DNA of 64,000 nt, from positions 2,768,817-2,832,816 of the forward strand of contig OY718804.1 of assembly GCA_963070105.1 (NCBI GenBank), written 5' to 3'. The notes beneath the pieces were generated by a model. The model was not told the origin of the DNA and searched no databases. It was given only the letters and a program-made list of their open reading frames with translations. The stretch's first letter is position 1; the number at the start of each line of letters is the position of its first letter. Shown here piece by piece: positions 51,941 through 62,962 of the stretch. This stretch comes from Litomosoides sigmodontis (taxonomy: Eukaryota; Nematoda; Chromadorea; Rhabditida; Onchocercidae). Made by a program: the position numbers and the translations under genes.

Positions 51941-54898
51941 GCAAAAAAATAGTGTTAATTGAAGGGTCAAGAGGCCTTGCCTGGTCAGTATCGATTTGTC
52001 CAGATAGTAGTTTAATTTCAGAAGAAATTCTTGCAAGCAAAATAATGACCAGTTGATCAAACACATAACCTACGCACCATGAAATTGATTTTAGTGCAAC
52101 TGAAAGCTATGATCTTGCAGTAAAAAATGGACATAGAGATAGCACTGCCCTAGCAGTGTGTAAAAAATTGAAATAAAGTTAACGTACCTTAGCGCGTTGC
52201 ATAAATAATTGAAAATGAAGCTAACATAACGTACGTTAGCGTCGTAGCTAACATCATCAACAATCGCATCCCTTCTGAAAAGCTTATGCTAATGGCTAAT
52301 GAAATGAATGCTTTTCCATTGGTTTAAATGTTGACAGGAAATAGCATTGGAGGATAGGAAGTTTTTCCTTTTTTTTTTTTTTGATAAAAAATTCTCACCA
52401 ATTTAGTTGTCAAAAGAAAAATTAAATTAGTGTTTGATGTGTAATTAATGTAAATTATCAACGAAACACATTTAACGTATCCATCCAATCACATCATTTT
52501 ATGAAGGTGGTAATTTGTTTAGAGAGGCGCATCTTTGTTTTTTTTTTTTTTTTTTGGAGGGGGAAATAAAATTTTCATTGATAGTTTTGGTACGAATTTT
52601 TAAAAATTGACACACTTTATTGAAGTTAACAAACATGAGAAAAAGCTGATTAAATATCCACCTTTGAAAGTTATTTGCGATATTAGCATTTAGCACTAGC
52701 AGCTAACAGATATTAGCATTTTACAGGGAATGTTTTAAGCATGTATAAATAGTTTGCTTCAACTATACTTACTTATGCTTAAATTCCATTCCAGGTAGCT
52801 TTTTTTTTTGAAGTAACTATTTCTACCTCTTTGCTTGTCGTTTAATTTGCTAATCGATCATTCAGGATTTATAGCTTCTGTTTTTTTTTTTAGATAAAAT
52901 ATGTCTGAATGAGATTAAGCCTGAATACACTACTAGATAGGGCACGATAAATGAAATTTGTTGGTAAAATAGTTACGATTATAATGGCAGTGAACGGATG
53001 AAATTTGTTGCAAGTGAAATTTATTTCAAATTTCGTTTATTATTGCACCTGCCGAAATTTGAAATAAATTTCATTTACAACAAATTTTAACACCTCACTA
53101 TCATTATACTAGTAATCATTTTAACCTTAATATTCCAATATTTCAATTTCGTCCTTTTTTTCTATTTTCTTTTTCACAAAAAAAGGTTGACCACACTTAT
53201 TGAATATTGGAGAAATTTCACAAAGAAATGAGAATGGATAGGAAAAAAATCAGGACGAAGATGAAGCTGGTCACTCGATTGAATTGATTCCAATTGATTC
53301 CAAGAAGTAATAATAATTTTTGTTGAGAGACGAATAAAATGCATCGTTTATTATTTCTTCCTCTTCTATTACTCCACCAAATTCATTCTAATTTTCAAAA
53401 TTGAATTCAAATTTTTATGGATAAAGTTGATTGTCTGGAAAGGAAGGAAAAAAATCCTTTACTAATAGGATGGCGGCATTCAATGTTTTGAGTTAATCTT
53501 TCAAGAGTGATGCGATATGAGATTGATATGAGCATGTAATGCAATAACCTACCATCTCATTGGTGCTACTCAAATCATTTAGCAATTTCCTGAAATTGCT
53601 TACTTGTTCAAGTAAACAATTTCAAAACAAAATAAAAACAATTGAAAAGAGAATTCATTCTAAAAATCGATACCTAACTTCAATCTCTGATCAATTAAAC
53701 TATTGCAATAATTCATTCAAATTAAACAACGCGAGCTTTCACCAAATAAATTATGAACAAATTTTATGAATTTAATTTATAATTTTACTTACAATTATTT
53801 TGCTATCAGCGAGTAGTAATCACTGACTAATGCTGTTACACTTTGAAAATAATTTAAGCAAATTTATACGAGTACATATTACTAATGATATCAATGTCTT
53901 ATCATTCATACAAACTGTTAGTATTAAAACTAATTTGCTATTTTACTTGATCATTTAATACAATTATTTGCTATCAAAACATTCCGTACCGTTAACTTTT
54001 GAAAAATAGTTCAGGTAATGACTGTTATCTGATAGATGGTTTTGCACTTTCTTTATTTCAATTTCTTTACGCTTTTTCACGTTCATCAACACCTTTCCTT
54101 ACAGCACAAGTTTCGAATCAATTAATGTAATTCTTTTTACAGGATTACTGGACGAACGAACAATAGTAATTTTTCACTCTTCATTTCAAAAATATGAGTT
54201 AAAAATACAAAAAGAATATAATTGGTTGAGAATATGGCTGATAAAAAGTCGGATGTTCACGTTACATTGTGTTCATAAGTTCATTTCATATTGGTAATTA
54301 TTTGATCGATCCCTGATTCATTTTGCATTGTTTGCAAAAAAAAAACTGAAAACTTTGAAATTGTTCCTTCTAAATCTAAACACATCACAAAAATTTTCGA
54401 TTCTGACACAGGAAAATTTCTTGCTGTTTTTGATACAATCGTTAATGGGGTTGCAATTTTAACTGTTATCAGTAATAATTAAGCTTGCTTAATGAAAAAA
54501 AAGGCGATGGGTGCAAAAAACATAAAACATCGGTTTTTCTTTTCAAACTACAATTTGGCTAACTTTTGCGATAATGTATACAACGTTTCAGTGTTATATT
54601 TTATTATATTATTAAGGAATGTACGCGGAAGCCATTCAAGTTTCCAGTTACAGTAACACAGCAGAGAAAGGTAGATCAAATAACTTGTTTTTAACTTCTA
54701 TCTTGCAGTAATGTATGGGGACTCACCCGCACAGCATTTACAAAACATGCAAAGGATACGGTGGACTAGATGCATCAAATTCGATCCGAAACATGTAACT
54801 GATAATTTGCCAATGGCGAAAAATATGGCTTTTATGAGTATAACAATAACACGTTTAATGAGAAATATTAATTCATTTATCTTATGAAAAAATAACAT
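50737..54898 (-). CDS. Small unrecognised protein, predicted N-terminal membrane segment (tentative four-exon model)
   Basis: Four minus-strand exons agree in phase: 54727-54898 (ends CKCCA at gtgagt, phase 1), 51418-51539 (starts IVARRYFKGKMQ, ends ETRDDM), 51113-51163 (GSSVVDGGFINISHLFK) and 50737-50832 (starts NPLVLGAIVANANKR, ends at TAA). They give about 146 residues. Residues 8-32 are strongly hydrophobic (INELIFLIKRVIVILIKAIF), and a Cys cluster CMFCKCC follows. I do not recognise the family. The 3.2-kb intron joining exon 1 to the rest is the weak point, since exons may be missing (53,555-53,591 reads KLLNDLSSTNEM but does not fit in phase). The ATG lies 138 bp after the SRR1-like stop on the same strand, with an acceptor-like caatttcag in between, so a downstream cistron of an operon is plausible. 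Confidence 0.5.
51904..51938. repeat. (GT)n microsatellite
   Basis: About 17 GT units preceded by GTATGTGTATGTATGA. It lies in the long intron of the tentative membrane-protein model. The antisense open frames (poly-Thr-His) are artefacts. Confidence 0.95.
52957..53130. repeat. 174-bp palindromic foldback element
   Basis: The inner arms 53001-53035 and 53053-53087 (35 bp each, AAATTTGTTG...AAATTTCG) differ at two positions and flank a 17-nt spacer. Pairing continues outward with more mismatches (TATAATGGCAGTGAACGGAT against TATAATGATAGTGAGGTGTT) to arms of about 75-80 bp. The structure fits a MITE-like foldback or a long microRNA-like precursor. No clear target-site duplication was found. 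Confidence 0.8.
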
Positions 54899-55036
54899 TC
54901 TCCATGGCGATGAATATTAATTTGTACGAAAAAAGAAAAATTACAACTGAAATTGAGTCCACAAAAAACCCCAGAACGTACACATATAACGGCAACAACA
55001 TTTACGTAGTATTCTATTACATTCAATCAGGTTTTA

Positions 55037-56503
55037 TTAGGATATTTCAATTACAACTTCCTGGTCGAAAAGTTCATAGTTTGGTTTTGTTTCAGAAATT
55101 TCTGGCAATGGGGCATTTTGTGGCAAAAAATGTAAGGCTGTATCATTGAAAATAGCAAAATTTGGTTTAAAAACAGGAAAATTTACCATTGTACATACTT
55201 TACTATACGATGAAAGAGCTTCCAGTTCATTACAATCAGTTTTTTCCAAATCTGTTGTGTTGCATTTTTTCACACCACTTTTCTCCGCACTTCCTACAGA
55301 ATCTTCGCGCTTTTCTAACTGTCTGGCAGCTAAATCCATCAAATGAAGATTGTTACCTGAAACTGACTTATAGATTTATTGGTCAATACCGAAAAAAATT
55401 TTATGCGCCACAAAAAACCCTCAAGATGAGATGAGATAAATTAAATCGCTTACCTGCAATGATAATCCTTTTAAGTTTCTTCCTATGCGCATAAATTACA
55501 CTATTGTATATAGCATGACCGCAATGAAGTGCATAGAAGAGCACGACACTTCCATTGTTAATATCATCATCATCATCAGATACTCGACACTCTAACAAAT
55601 CACTGGTTTCTGATAAACAAATGGAATGATCACACAACCAACGCTGAAAACTAAATTTCCTTATTCTTGAATTTAGAAATCTTAATTTACGTGCAAAAAT
55701 ATTTGTCAAAAATTAAAAGACCGGAATACAGAAAAAAGGGAAATCAGAAAGAAAAAGACGACGTAAAGGTTAGCACGAAAATAAAAGGGCTAATGGTAGG
55801 AATGACTAACGAACTTTCTCCGTTCTTGTTGAGCAAGGTTCCTGGAAGTAAACTTCACATCCGAAATGATATTTCAACTGAAGCAGTACTGCTAGCTGAT
55901 CACAACCGGGACAGTAGGAATGACTGAAAGAGCCCAGTCCAAGAGCCCAAATGCATGATAGCTGACGTCCAGAAAGAGATTTAAGAAGTAAAGCAATGAT
56001 CTGCTGACTAAAAAACAAATTTTGGAAAACAATTTCTTTACAGATGAAGATAGTTCCAACTTCCACAGTCGCCAGTAAGCAAGTTTTCTTTTCTCATATC
56101 TTATATCGTTTAACTTCCTGTCAATATCATCCTTGCTTTTTCTCTCTTTCTCAAATATACACAATCACTTGAAAACCACAGATTGGACGTGGATCCACCA
56201 TTTATTTCCTCCTGATATGCACTAAGTTGTTTCCCAAACAGCTAATGGAGAGGAGAGTGAGGTACAGAGAACAACAACATACTTAACAGTTTACCTGTAT
56301 TGAATCACTTCGCTGTTGGTGCAAGCATTTTTCATGATCATATCAATCCTCTCCACCGGAACTTCATCTACTGGATACGGAATAATTGTTGTCACTTTTT
56401 CACCTCTTCTACGAAATCGTCGCAAAACTTTCTTCCTGCATCTTCTCACTGTTTTAAACTGTCCATCATCATCTGCTGTTTCGTTGCCTTTTTGAGAGGT
56501 CAT
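55037..56503 (-). CDS. SRR1-like domain protein
   Basis: Five minus-strand exons join in phase: 56295-56503, 56042-56141, 55815-56003, 55454-55643 and 55037-55356, giving 335 residues. The N-terminus is strongly basic (KKVLRRFRRRGEK). The SRR1 domain follows: LSCIWALGLGSFSHS then CDQLAVLLQLKYHF (the family's GLG-F-S then QLAFLLLL pattern), SVVLFYALHCGHAIYNSVIY (family FYMLHCG-ALYN) and the C-terminal IFNDTALHFLP (family IFNDTSVHWFP). SRR1-family proteins are known from plant circadian signalling and, in yeast and animals, from haem- or stress-linked regulation; the molecular role here is unknown. Intron 2 would be only 38 nt, with a second AG three bases downstream. The start is the first ATG after an acceptor-like ttatttccag. 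AATAAA (55033-55038) overlaps the stop codon. Confidence 0.9.
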
Positions 56504-57982
56504 ATCCCCAGAACGCTGGAAATAATTTCGATTTGAAAAACTACTCTAAGATTTTAAACGAACAACCAATTAATGGGACATTGTTACTGCTAGGGAAAAT
56601 GTTAATGTTGCGCCAGTTTTCCACATCAAAAAGTTTTTACGTGCCAACATAAACTACTAACAATGTTCATCGGTACAATAAACAGCTCATACACACTCAC
56701 CACCCTTACACACTAGCAAACTCAATTCTAAATTAACGCACGCTGTCTTAGTGGAGCGTGATCCCAGAGCGATTTTTACCGTAACTGCCGTATCGCATCA
56801 GCATTGCTTTTAGGTTCTTGGCGCCTGTGGGCGTAGGCGTTCGGCATTTGTACAGTGTTTGCGTTCGGGCGTTGCGTGTCGCGAAGCGGTGTTCCCATCC
56901 TTTGATAATATGAAATTTTGAAAATTATATGATGCAGATCTGGAGAAATTGTAAGTGGGTTAGAGTAAAGTGCAGAGTGGGAAGAGAGAATAAGTCGCTG
57001 GGTGAAATGTGATTTAATTCTATAGCGATTAAATTGCTGTGTTATGGTGTTTTACTTATGTTAGCATTAGCACTTGCGTTATCTATGCGTTACTGATAGG
57101 CAACGTGATAAAGCATCAGGTTAGATGACAAAAGTTGGTGCGGTTAGGTCATATCCGTTTGAATGTCGAAGTGGTTAACACTTTCACGATTATTGCATCA
57201 TCGCGGTCAGTGTGTTACTGTTACTGGTTACCATTTGTCACTTCCATTTCAGGATAGCTTTTCAACTTTCCGAGTGTCAATCTTATTAATCACTAATTCC
57301 TACGTCCCCGACAGGTCAGGATTGTTCCCATCTTTTTTAAACTAACAAATCTCTATCTTCCAAAACGTAGTGATCGTCGATAGGTTTGCCGCCATATGTG
57401 TTTGGTTAAAAGCAGATCATGACACCCGTTCCTCAATGGTTGCCGCTTTTTTAAGGGTATCGTTGGCACAAATATCAAGAAAATGAGAAAGAAAAGTTTT
57501 CTTCACACTGAATCCACATTACTCATCAATAAAAAGCGTACGACAAAAATGTGGAATAAATGAAAAAAGAAAAAAAGAAACGTTGAAATTTCGTTGCAGC
57601 TGTCATTGTGCACGCAAGCAGTGATACTGGAAGCTACTAAGTCCGTCAATGGTGGATGGCACGCGCTTCAGCGTATTGTTTCTGGAGTTTTAAGTGAGTC
57701 CATTTGGAATATTCCTTGCAACCTTTTTCTTGCTGGGCATATTCAATGACTTTTTCTTTTTACATGTAGCCTCTCAGAGTTCAAACGGAACATGGGAACT
57801 AAGCGAGCATATCGCCTTATTGTTCTGAAGTAAAGCAAAGGGCTTTCACCTGTGGTTTTCCAAAATTTCCGTCAGTTAAATATATTTAAGCATTCTAGTG
57901 AACGAAACCATGGTTGGTGAAAATTATACCCATCACTTGAGAAATTGTTATTTCCAGGGAAACGGTCAAGAAGTAGTGATAT
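56504..57982. promoter_or_regulatory. Divergent intergenic region between the SRR1-like and MADF-BESS genes
   Basis: The region of 1.5 kb separates two genes read outward, so it must hold both promoters. Positions 56,700-56,900 are clearly richer in G+C than elsewhere (GGCGCCTGTGGGCGTAGGCG, TGCGTGTCGCGAAGCGG). A ttatttccag acceptor lies 26 bp upstream of the MADF-BESS ATG, so 5'-UTR exons or spliced-leader addition are likely. No TATA box or operator can be assigned. Confidence 0.45.
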
Positions 57983-60900
57983 ATGCCAGCAGTTCAGATT
58001 CAGTCAGCGGTGGGGCAGCACGCAGGCGGCACGACCACTACTCTAAGCACTGCTGTTGCTACGAGTGGGACGTCACTGATTTCAACATCAGTTTTGGACG
58101 ATGGTTTCACTAGTCGTCTGATTGAAGCTGTGAAAGCACACCCATGTTTATATAATCCCAATCATGAGCATTATGGGAACAAACAATCTAGTGCGCAATA
58201 TAGGACTCAAGTGTGGCATAAGCTACGTGTTGAACTTGGATTCAAAGGTATATTCTTTTTTTTTTTTTTAATTTAAAATGCTTCTCATTCCGTACATGAA
58301 ATCTTGTGAAGGTCAAATGCCACTGTCTTTCTAATTCAGAAGTATGCTTACTTACATTTACTTTGGACTTGCCATCTATATTCGATATTTGAGCCACATG
58401 TCCCTTGTTTCGCTATCATCTGATCGTTGAGTCTTTTTTACAGATGATGCGCATGCCTTACAAACGCAGTGGAAAAGAATACGTGATCGTTATGTACGTG
58501 AGCGGAGGAAACGACGAAATGTTGATTCGGGTGAAAATAATCAGGTTGCGCATCAAAAGCAAAGCTTTACTGTTACTTTACTGTTTTTATTTTTGGCCGT
58601 GGTTGCTTGTATGAAGTTGTTTATGAAATTTTGTAACGTTTTATTGATCTCTTGAAGTTATAGGACCCCCTTATTACCGGTCGTGAACGTCATGCATCAG
58701 ATGGTTCTAATTGTTCTACATCAAGCAGTGCGGTTAATGTGAACACATCACCATCACAACAGTTCACTGAAATGATGCGATGGATTGAACCATTTTTGGT
58801 TGATGTAAGCCGAATTATATAAAGTAGTGTATATATGCTAAATTTCAATGTATTTTTGTAGATAAGGAATAGGAAAATATTTATCGAAGTACATTTTTGA
58901 TTCGATAGATAAAATAGAAGCAAAAGTTATTTTTTCGTATGCGTTTTTTAGAACGTGACAAGTAATATTCATTCTACATCACTTAGTGCAGTTGCTTCTT
59001 CAAGTATGCAGCATCAGCAGATTCAGAACCTCACTTCGCAACAGTCAAATAACAGTCAAGGTAAAGAAACTTCTGTCTCTAATCTTAAGCAGGAAATTCT
59101 TCATTTTTATGCAGTATTATGCAGTTTAAACAGCGTAAGTGAATTTATACTTTTTAAAATCAGATGAATTTTGGTATTTTTAGAGAAGTGAAGGAAATAT
59201 TTCATTTTAGTGAAAGTGTGATAATGACATAATCCCTTTTAACACGCAAAAATTTTGCCCTTTTCTTTCGTATCGTACATATGCCGCCTTTACTCTCTTT
59301 AACTATATTTCAAGTATTATCTGCAAACACTGTGCCTCCCAGATTTGTTTGAAAAACTTGAAATCTGAAAACATGTGGTTTCAAAAGTTTTTGCAACGAC
59401 ATTACATTCTGCTGAAGCGCCAAATGGAGGAATGCAGTCTAGACTTGCTGTTATTCTGAAATGTCATTTTGATGGTGCAATAACAAGTGGCTGCACTTAG
59501 GCAAATGAACTGCATCCTTTACGCTTGCTTTTAGTGTCATTTGTCAGTACGGCTACCGCACATTTTTTCTCCCATCAGTAAACTGTCGTCTATTTTCTGT
59601 GCCAGTGTTTCGCACTTACGGTTTATTTGGCTGTGCACATCATCATAGAGCAAGAATATATTTTAATAAACGTGTTTTATGAGGCCCATAAATTGCGAGG
59701 CCAGCGATCTCTGGCTTTTTCACATATCTTAAATTTTCCTTTTATATAATTTTTTGAAGGTCAGAATGGTAGCACCCTAGCGGTGATTGCGCCAACAGGA
59801 ATCAGTAATACTGGAACATGTTTTGTACATTACAACCTTATAGGTAATGTCAAGCAAGAAACTTCTAACCAGGGAACGCCCATTGGTTCAGCAGATGGTG
59901 TGGCTCTAAGCAGGTAATTAGTTATCCTTTAAATTAGAAAATTTTATAGTTTTGTCTCATTCACTTGAAATTTCAAATGGAATTTTTTTTCCTTGCAGCT
60001 ATCAACAAAACAGTCAGCTCCAGATAGCAAACACTCAAGTTTCATGTGAGTATAATGCTTTGCGAGATCATGGATTATCGAATGGGTCAAGTGGAGATAG
60101 AAATACGAATGCAGTCCCAACGTCTGCCACAGGTTTCACTTTCAAACAAAACTTATGTGAGTGTTTCAGACGTTTTGTTATGTGCACTAGGTTTTACTTT
60201 CGAAACATAAGTTTTTTACTATTTGTTTTGATCGTTTCAAACAGTGTTCTTCCCAGTATTTGTTTTCTATGCATACAAGGACGTTGAAGGGCTTATTTGT
60301 TCGTGTTTTTTCTTGATTTGCATATTTCAGTTTTTTTTTTTAATTTTTATTTGTTAAAAATCTTGTTTCCTTCCTGAACCCCACAACTTTTTTCTTATTT
60401 TTCACGAATATTCAAATTTAGTGTAGCAAAAGATGGAAACCCACTTTTGCTCTACTACTTAGAAATCCCATTTATTCCATGTTACGGTTTTTGTCAAGTA
60501 ATGATTATTTTATTATATCTGAGAGTCATCAGTTTTTTCGGTAATTAATACTTGTTTATGCGATTCTCCGTTGGTAGTGTCATCGGTCGTGCTTATATTA
60601 TAATCAGGTTTTATTATGTTTTATGGTTGAAGTATTTTAAGATAACGTAAGTCCATGTTCATCGACAGCAAGCAGTGAAATAGACGTTGGAACGTCATCA
60701 GCAGCAACTTCGCATTCTGGTCAACAGCAAATTGCTTTGCATCAGCGTCAGCGGCAGCCTTCAAATCAGCACCCATCGAGTATGGTAGTACTTACTGCCG
60801 TTCAGTCGCAGCAGGTGATTGTAAGATATTGGTAGTGAAAATTTCTCGCCTTACAGTATAACTTAAATTTAATTTTGTCAAACTTGATGAATTTGATCAT

Positions 60901-62850
60901 AAAAAGGTGTCGAGCAGTTTCGAATATTCTGAACTGACATGTGAGACTGGTGTGAATGAAATTTCATTGGAAAAGGGACTTTTTCGTATATCTTTCTAGG
61001 TTGCATCATCTCAACAACATCAACAACAACCCATTTTGTTACCTAAGGTAGAAGCAAGACCAAGAATAGGACAGCAGTTGCCAACTACAGATGGTGGAGT
61101 GGTAACAGTTACCGCACGAGGTGTGGCACCGGTGACTAGTGTAATTAAAAAAGATGTTAACGTCAGGACAAGTAACTTTTACTAATTCTTCAGGCTATTA
61201 TTATTTTGTTACAATTGAAAGCCATTCTTGTACTTCATTCCAATCCATCCAAGAAGACTGTATCTTTGTTAATTTTAGATGATGGCGGCACAGTAACAAT
61301 GATCATTGACCCGACAACTTTTTACCAGCATGGTTCACAAAAAATGTAAGCGTTAAAAGTCATTCATGACTGATTGCAGGAATCTCTTTCTTGTTGAGCT
61401 TTGCAAATTATGTAATTTAACTTTATATTCATTTGCCATTTCTGAATATATTATATATACTGCTATACATAGGTATCGGTTGGTAAATGTATCAGAGTTG
61501 AATACCGATGCAGCATCAATGAATAACAGCATGTCCACAGTTTGTGGTGAATTGAAGATAGTCGGTATTCCACAACGTAGAAAGCGTGTTGCAGCGGTTA
61601 GTGTACAGGGAATGTCCAATGGTCGTGGACAATTAGGCGATGAAGTTGTTTTGGAGGATGGAATTTCCGAAAAAAGTGTAACCATTGACCAAGGTCCTAA
61701 GTTATTTGTGGCGCCAGAATTTGTTATCTTTATTTATTCATTAAATTTTATCTGTTGCTGTTTTCGAAACAAATTGATTTTAGGAGCAGTACCAGGGAGT
61801 GAAAAGGTAGTTATGGATCAACGCTGTGCTACTACAATTGCAGAAGGCACAAATGCAGTCTTAGGTCCTGGTATACAGCAGCAGCAGGTTTGTTTTTGTG
61901 ATATTTCTTGTTCCTTGAACCAATCTTACGAGGATTTATTGCATTTTTTAAAATGACGTTTTCAGTTAAGCTTTTATTTGCAGTTGCATCAACAACAGGT
62001 TGTAAGCAGTTCACATCCACATCCAGGAATTTCTGTATCACCGCTTCGTGCCACCGTGTTGACAACACCTCATTCTTCTCAAATTGGCATGTTATTATTT
62101 GCTACACTATCGGGTAGAATCAACACCCACATAAATAGTTTTGCAGAAGTCTATAAGAGCTCACAAAAAATATTCATTAATTGAGAAGTTTTCTGCTCTA
62201 ATATTTATGAGTCTATAAAATATAGAGAGTAAAAGCCTTCTCTCTTTTCATTTTTGATTCAATTGATTCCAGGATTACAGCAAACTTCCTCTGTACCTCC
62301 CCGACAACAGACTGGACATCGATTCGTGACACAAGCTGTTTTAGTTGAGCATCCACATTATGCTGTACTACCAAGTCAGTCGTTGCAAGAACATGATGCT
62401 AATCTTGCATTCGCTAATTCAATAGCTAATTATTTATCAAGGTTGAATGAGGATGAGGTTAGTTGTCTTAGTTAATTTGGTCTTAAAATAGCTGGTATTT
62501 CAACCAAAATTCTGCCTAACATTTTCGAATTTCAGGTAATAACTTATTTGGATTTATTAAACTATATACAAAGGAAATTTTGGTGTACAGATAAAATATT
62601 TGTAATGGCTTGTATACTAATTAATACTACTTGATGCTAATGCAACAAATTGGATTTTTAGAAGGCAGTAGCAAAAATGAATATTCAGCGAATACTTATG
62701 GATGCACGTTTTGGCTTGGGTGCTTGCGCACGAATGATTCACGATGAGGAATTGAATGAAGCCACTGCTGCAGCTGTGGTGAGCACCACTTCCCATGATG
62801 TTGTTTCAACGCGACAACACATTCATGGCACTTCACGACGACTAAATTAA
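57983..62850 (+). CDS. MADF-BESS domain transcriptional regulator
   Basis: Fourteen plus-strand exons join in phase: 57983-58247, 58444-58544, 58664-58804, 58952-59060, 59760-59913, 59999-60156, 60669-60820, 61000-61171, 61279-61345, 61473-61693, 61784-61887, 61984-62113, 62273-62457 and 62662-62850, giving 715 residues. The MADF domain lies at about 46-122 (RLIEAVKAHPCLYNP, QVWHKLRVELGFKDD, WKRIRDRYVRERRKRR). It is a Myb/SANT-like DNA-binding fold. The middle is Gln/Ser/Thr-rich with several QQQ and HQQQ runs, typical of a regulatory linker. The BESS protein-interaction motif lies at about 633-670 (DANLAFANSIANYLSRL, then IQRILMDARF). This order is typical of MADF-BESS factors, which act in the nucleus on transcription. 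Two in-phase donors end exon 6 (60045 or 60156, both gtgagt-like) and two end exon 7 (60814 or 60820), so protein isoforms are likely. The start is the first ATG of the exon. Confidence 0.9.
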
Positions 62851-62962
62851 CCCTGTCAGGAACTGAATTTCTTGGAATTTTTTCCTATAAAATGTAATTT
62901 TATCAATTTTGCGTATGACGAAAATAGGTGAAAAAATTGGAGTTTCATTTTCTCAGGGTTAA
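62847..62962. mobile_element. Short piggyBac-like MITE at the MADF-BESS stop codon
   Basis: A 108-bp element (62851-62958) begins CCCTG and ends CAGGG and is flanked by TTAA on both sides, the target-site duplication of piggyBac transposons. The arms continue to pair inward (AATTTTTTC with GAAAAAATT, CCTAT with ATAGG). It has no coding capacity. The left TTAA supplies the TAA stop codon of the MADF-BESS gene, so the element opens the 3' UTR. Confidence 0.75.

Noticed and set aside
51940..52064. Minus-strand open segment ARISSEIKLLSGQIDTDQARP
   Set aside because: It is coding-like, but the only nearby donor would be a GC donor, and neither open frame gives the phase 1 needed by the exon at 51,539.
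53555..53591. Small minus-strand exon candidate KLLNDLSSTNEM between cag and gtaggt
   Set aside because: Its phase (2 in, 0 out) does not fit between the exons at 54,727 and 51,539. It is kept only as a possible exon of another transcript.
58690..58923. Minus-strand open frame in the MADF-BESS locus
   Set aside because: It is the antisense shadow of exon 3 and the following intron.
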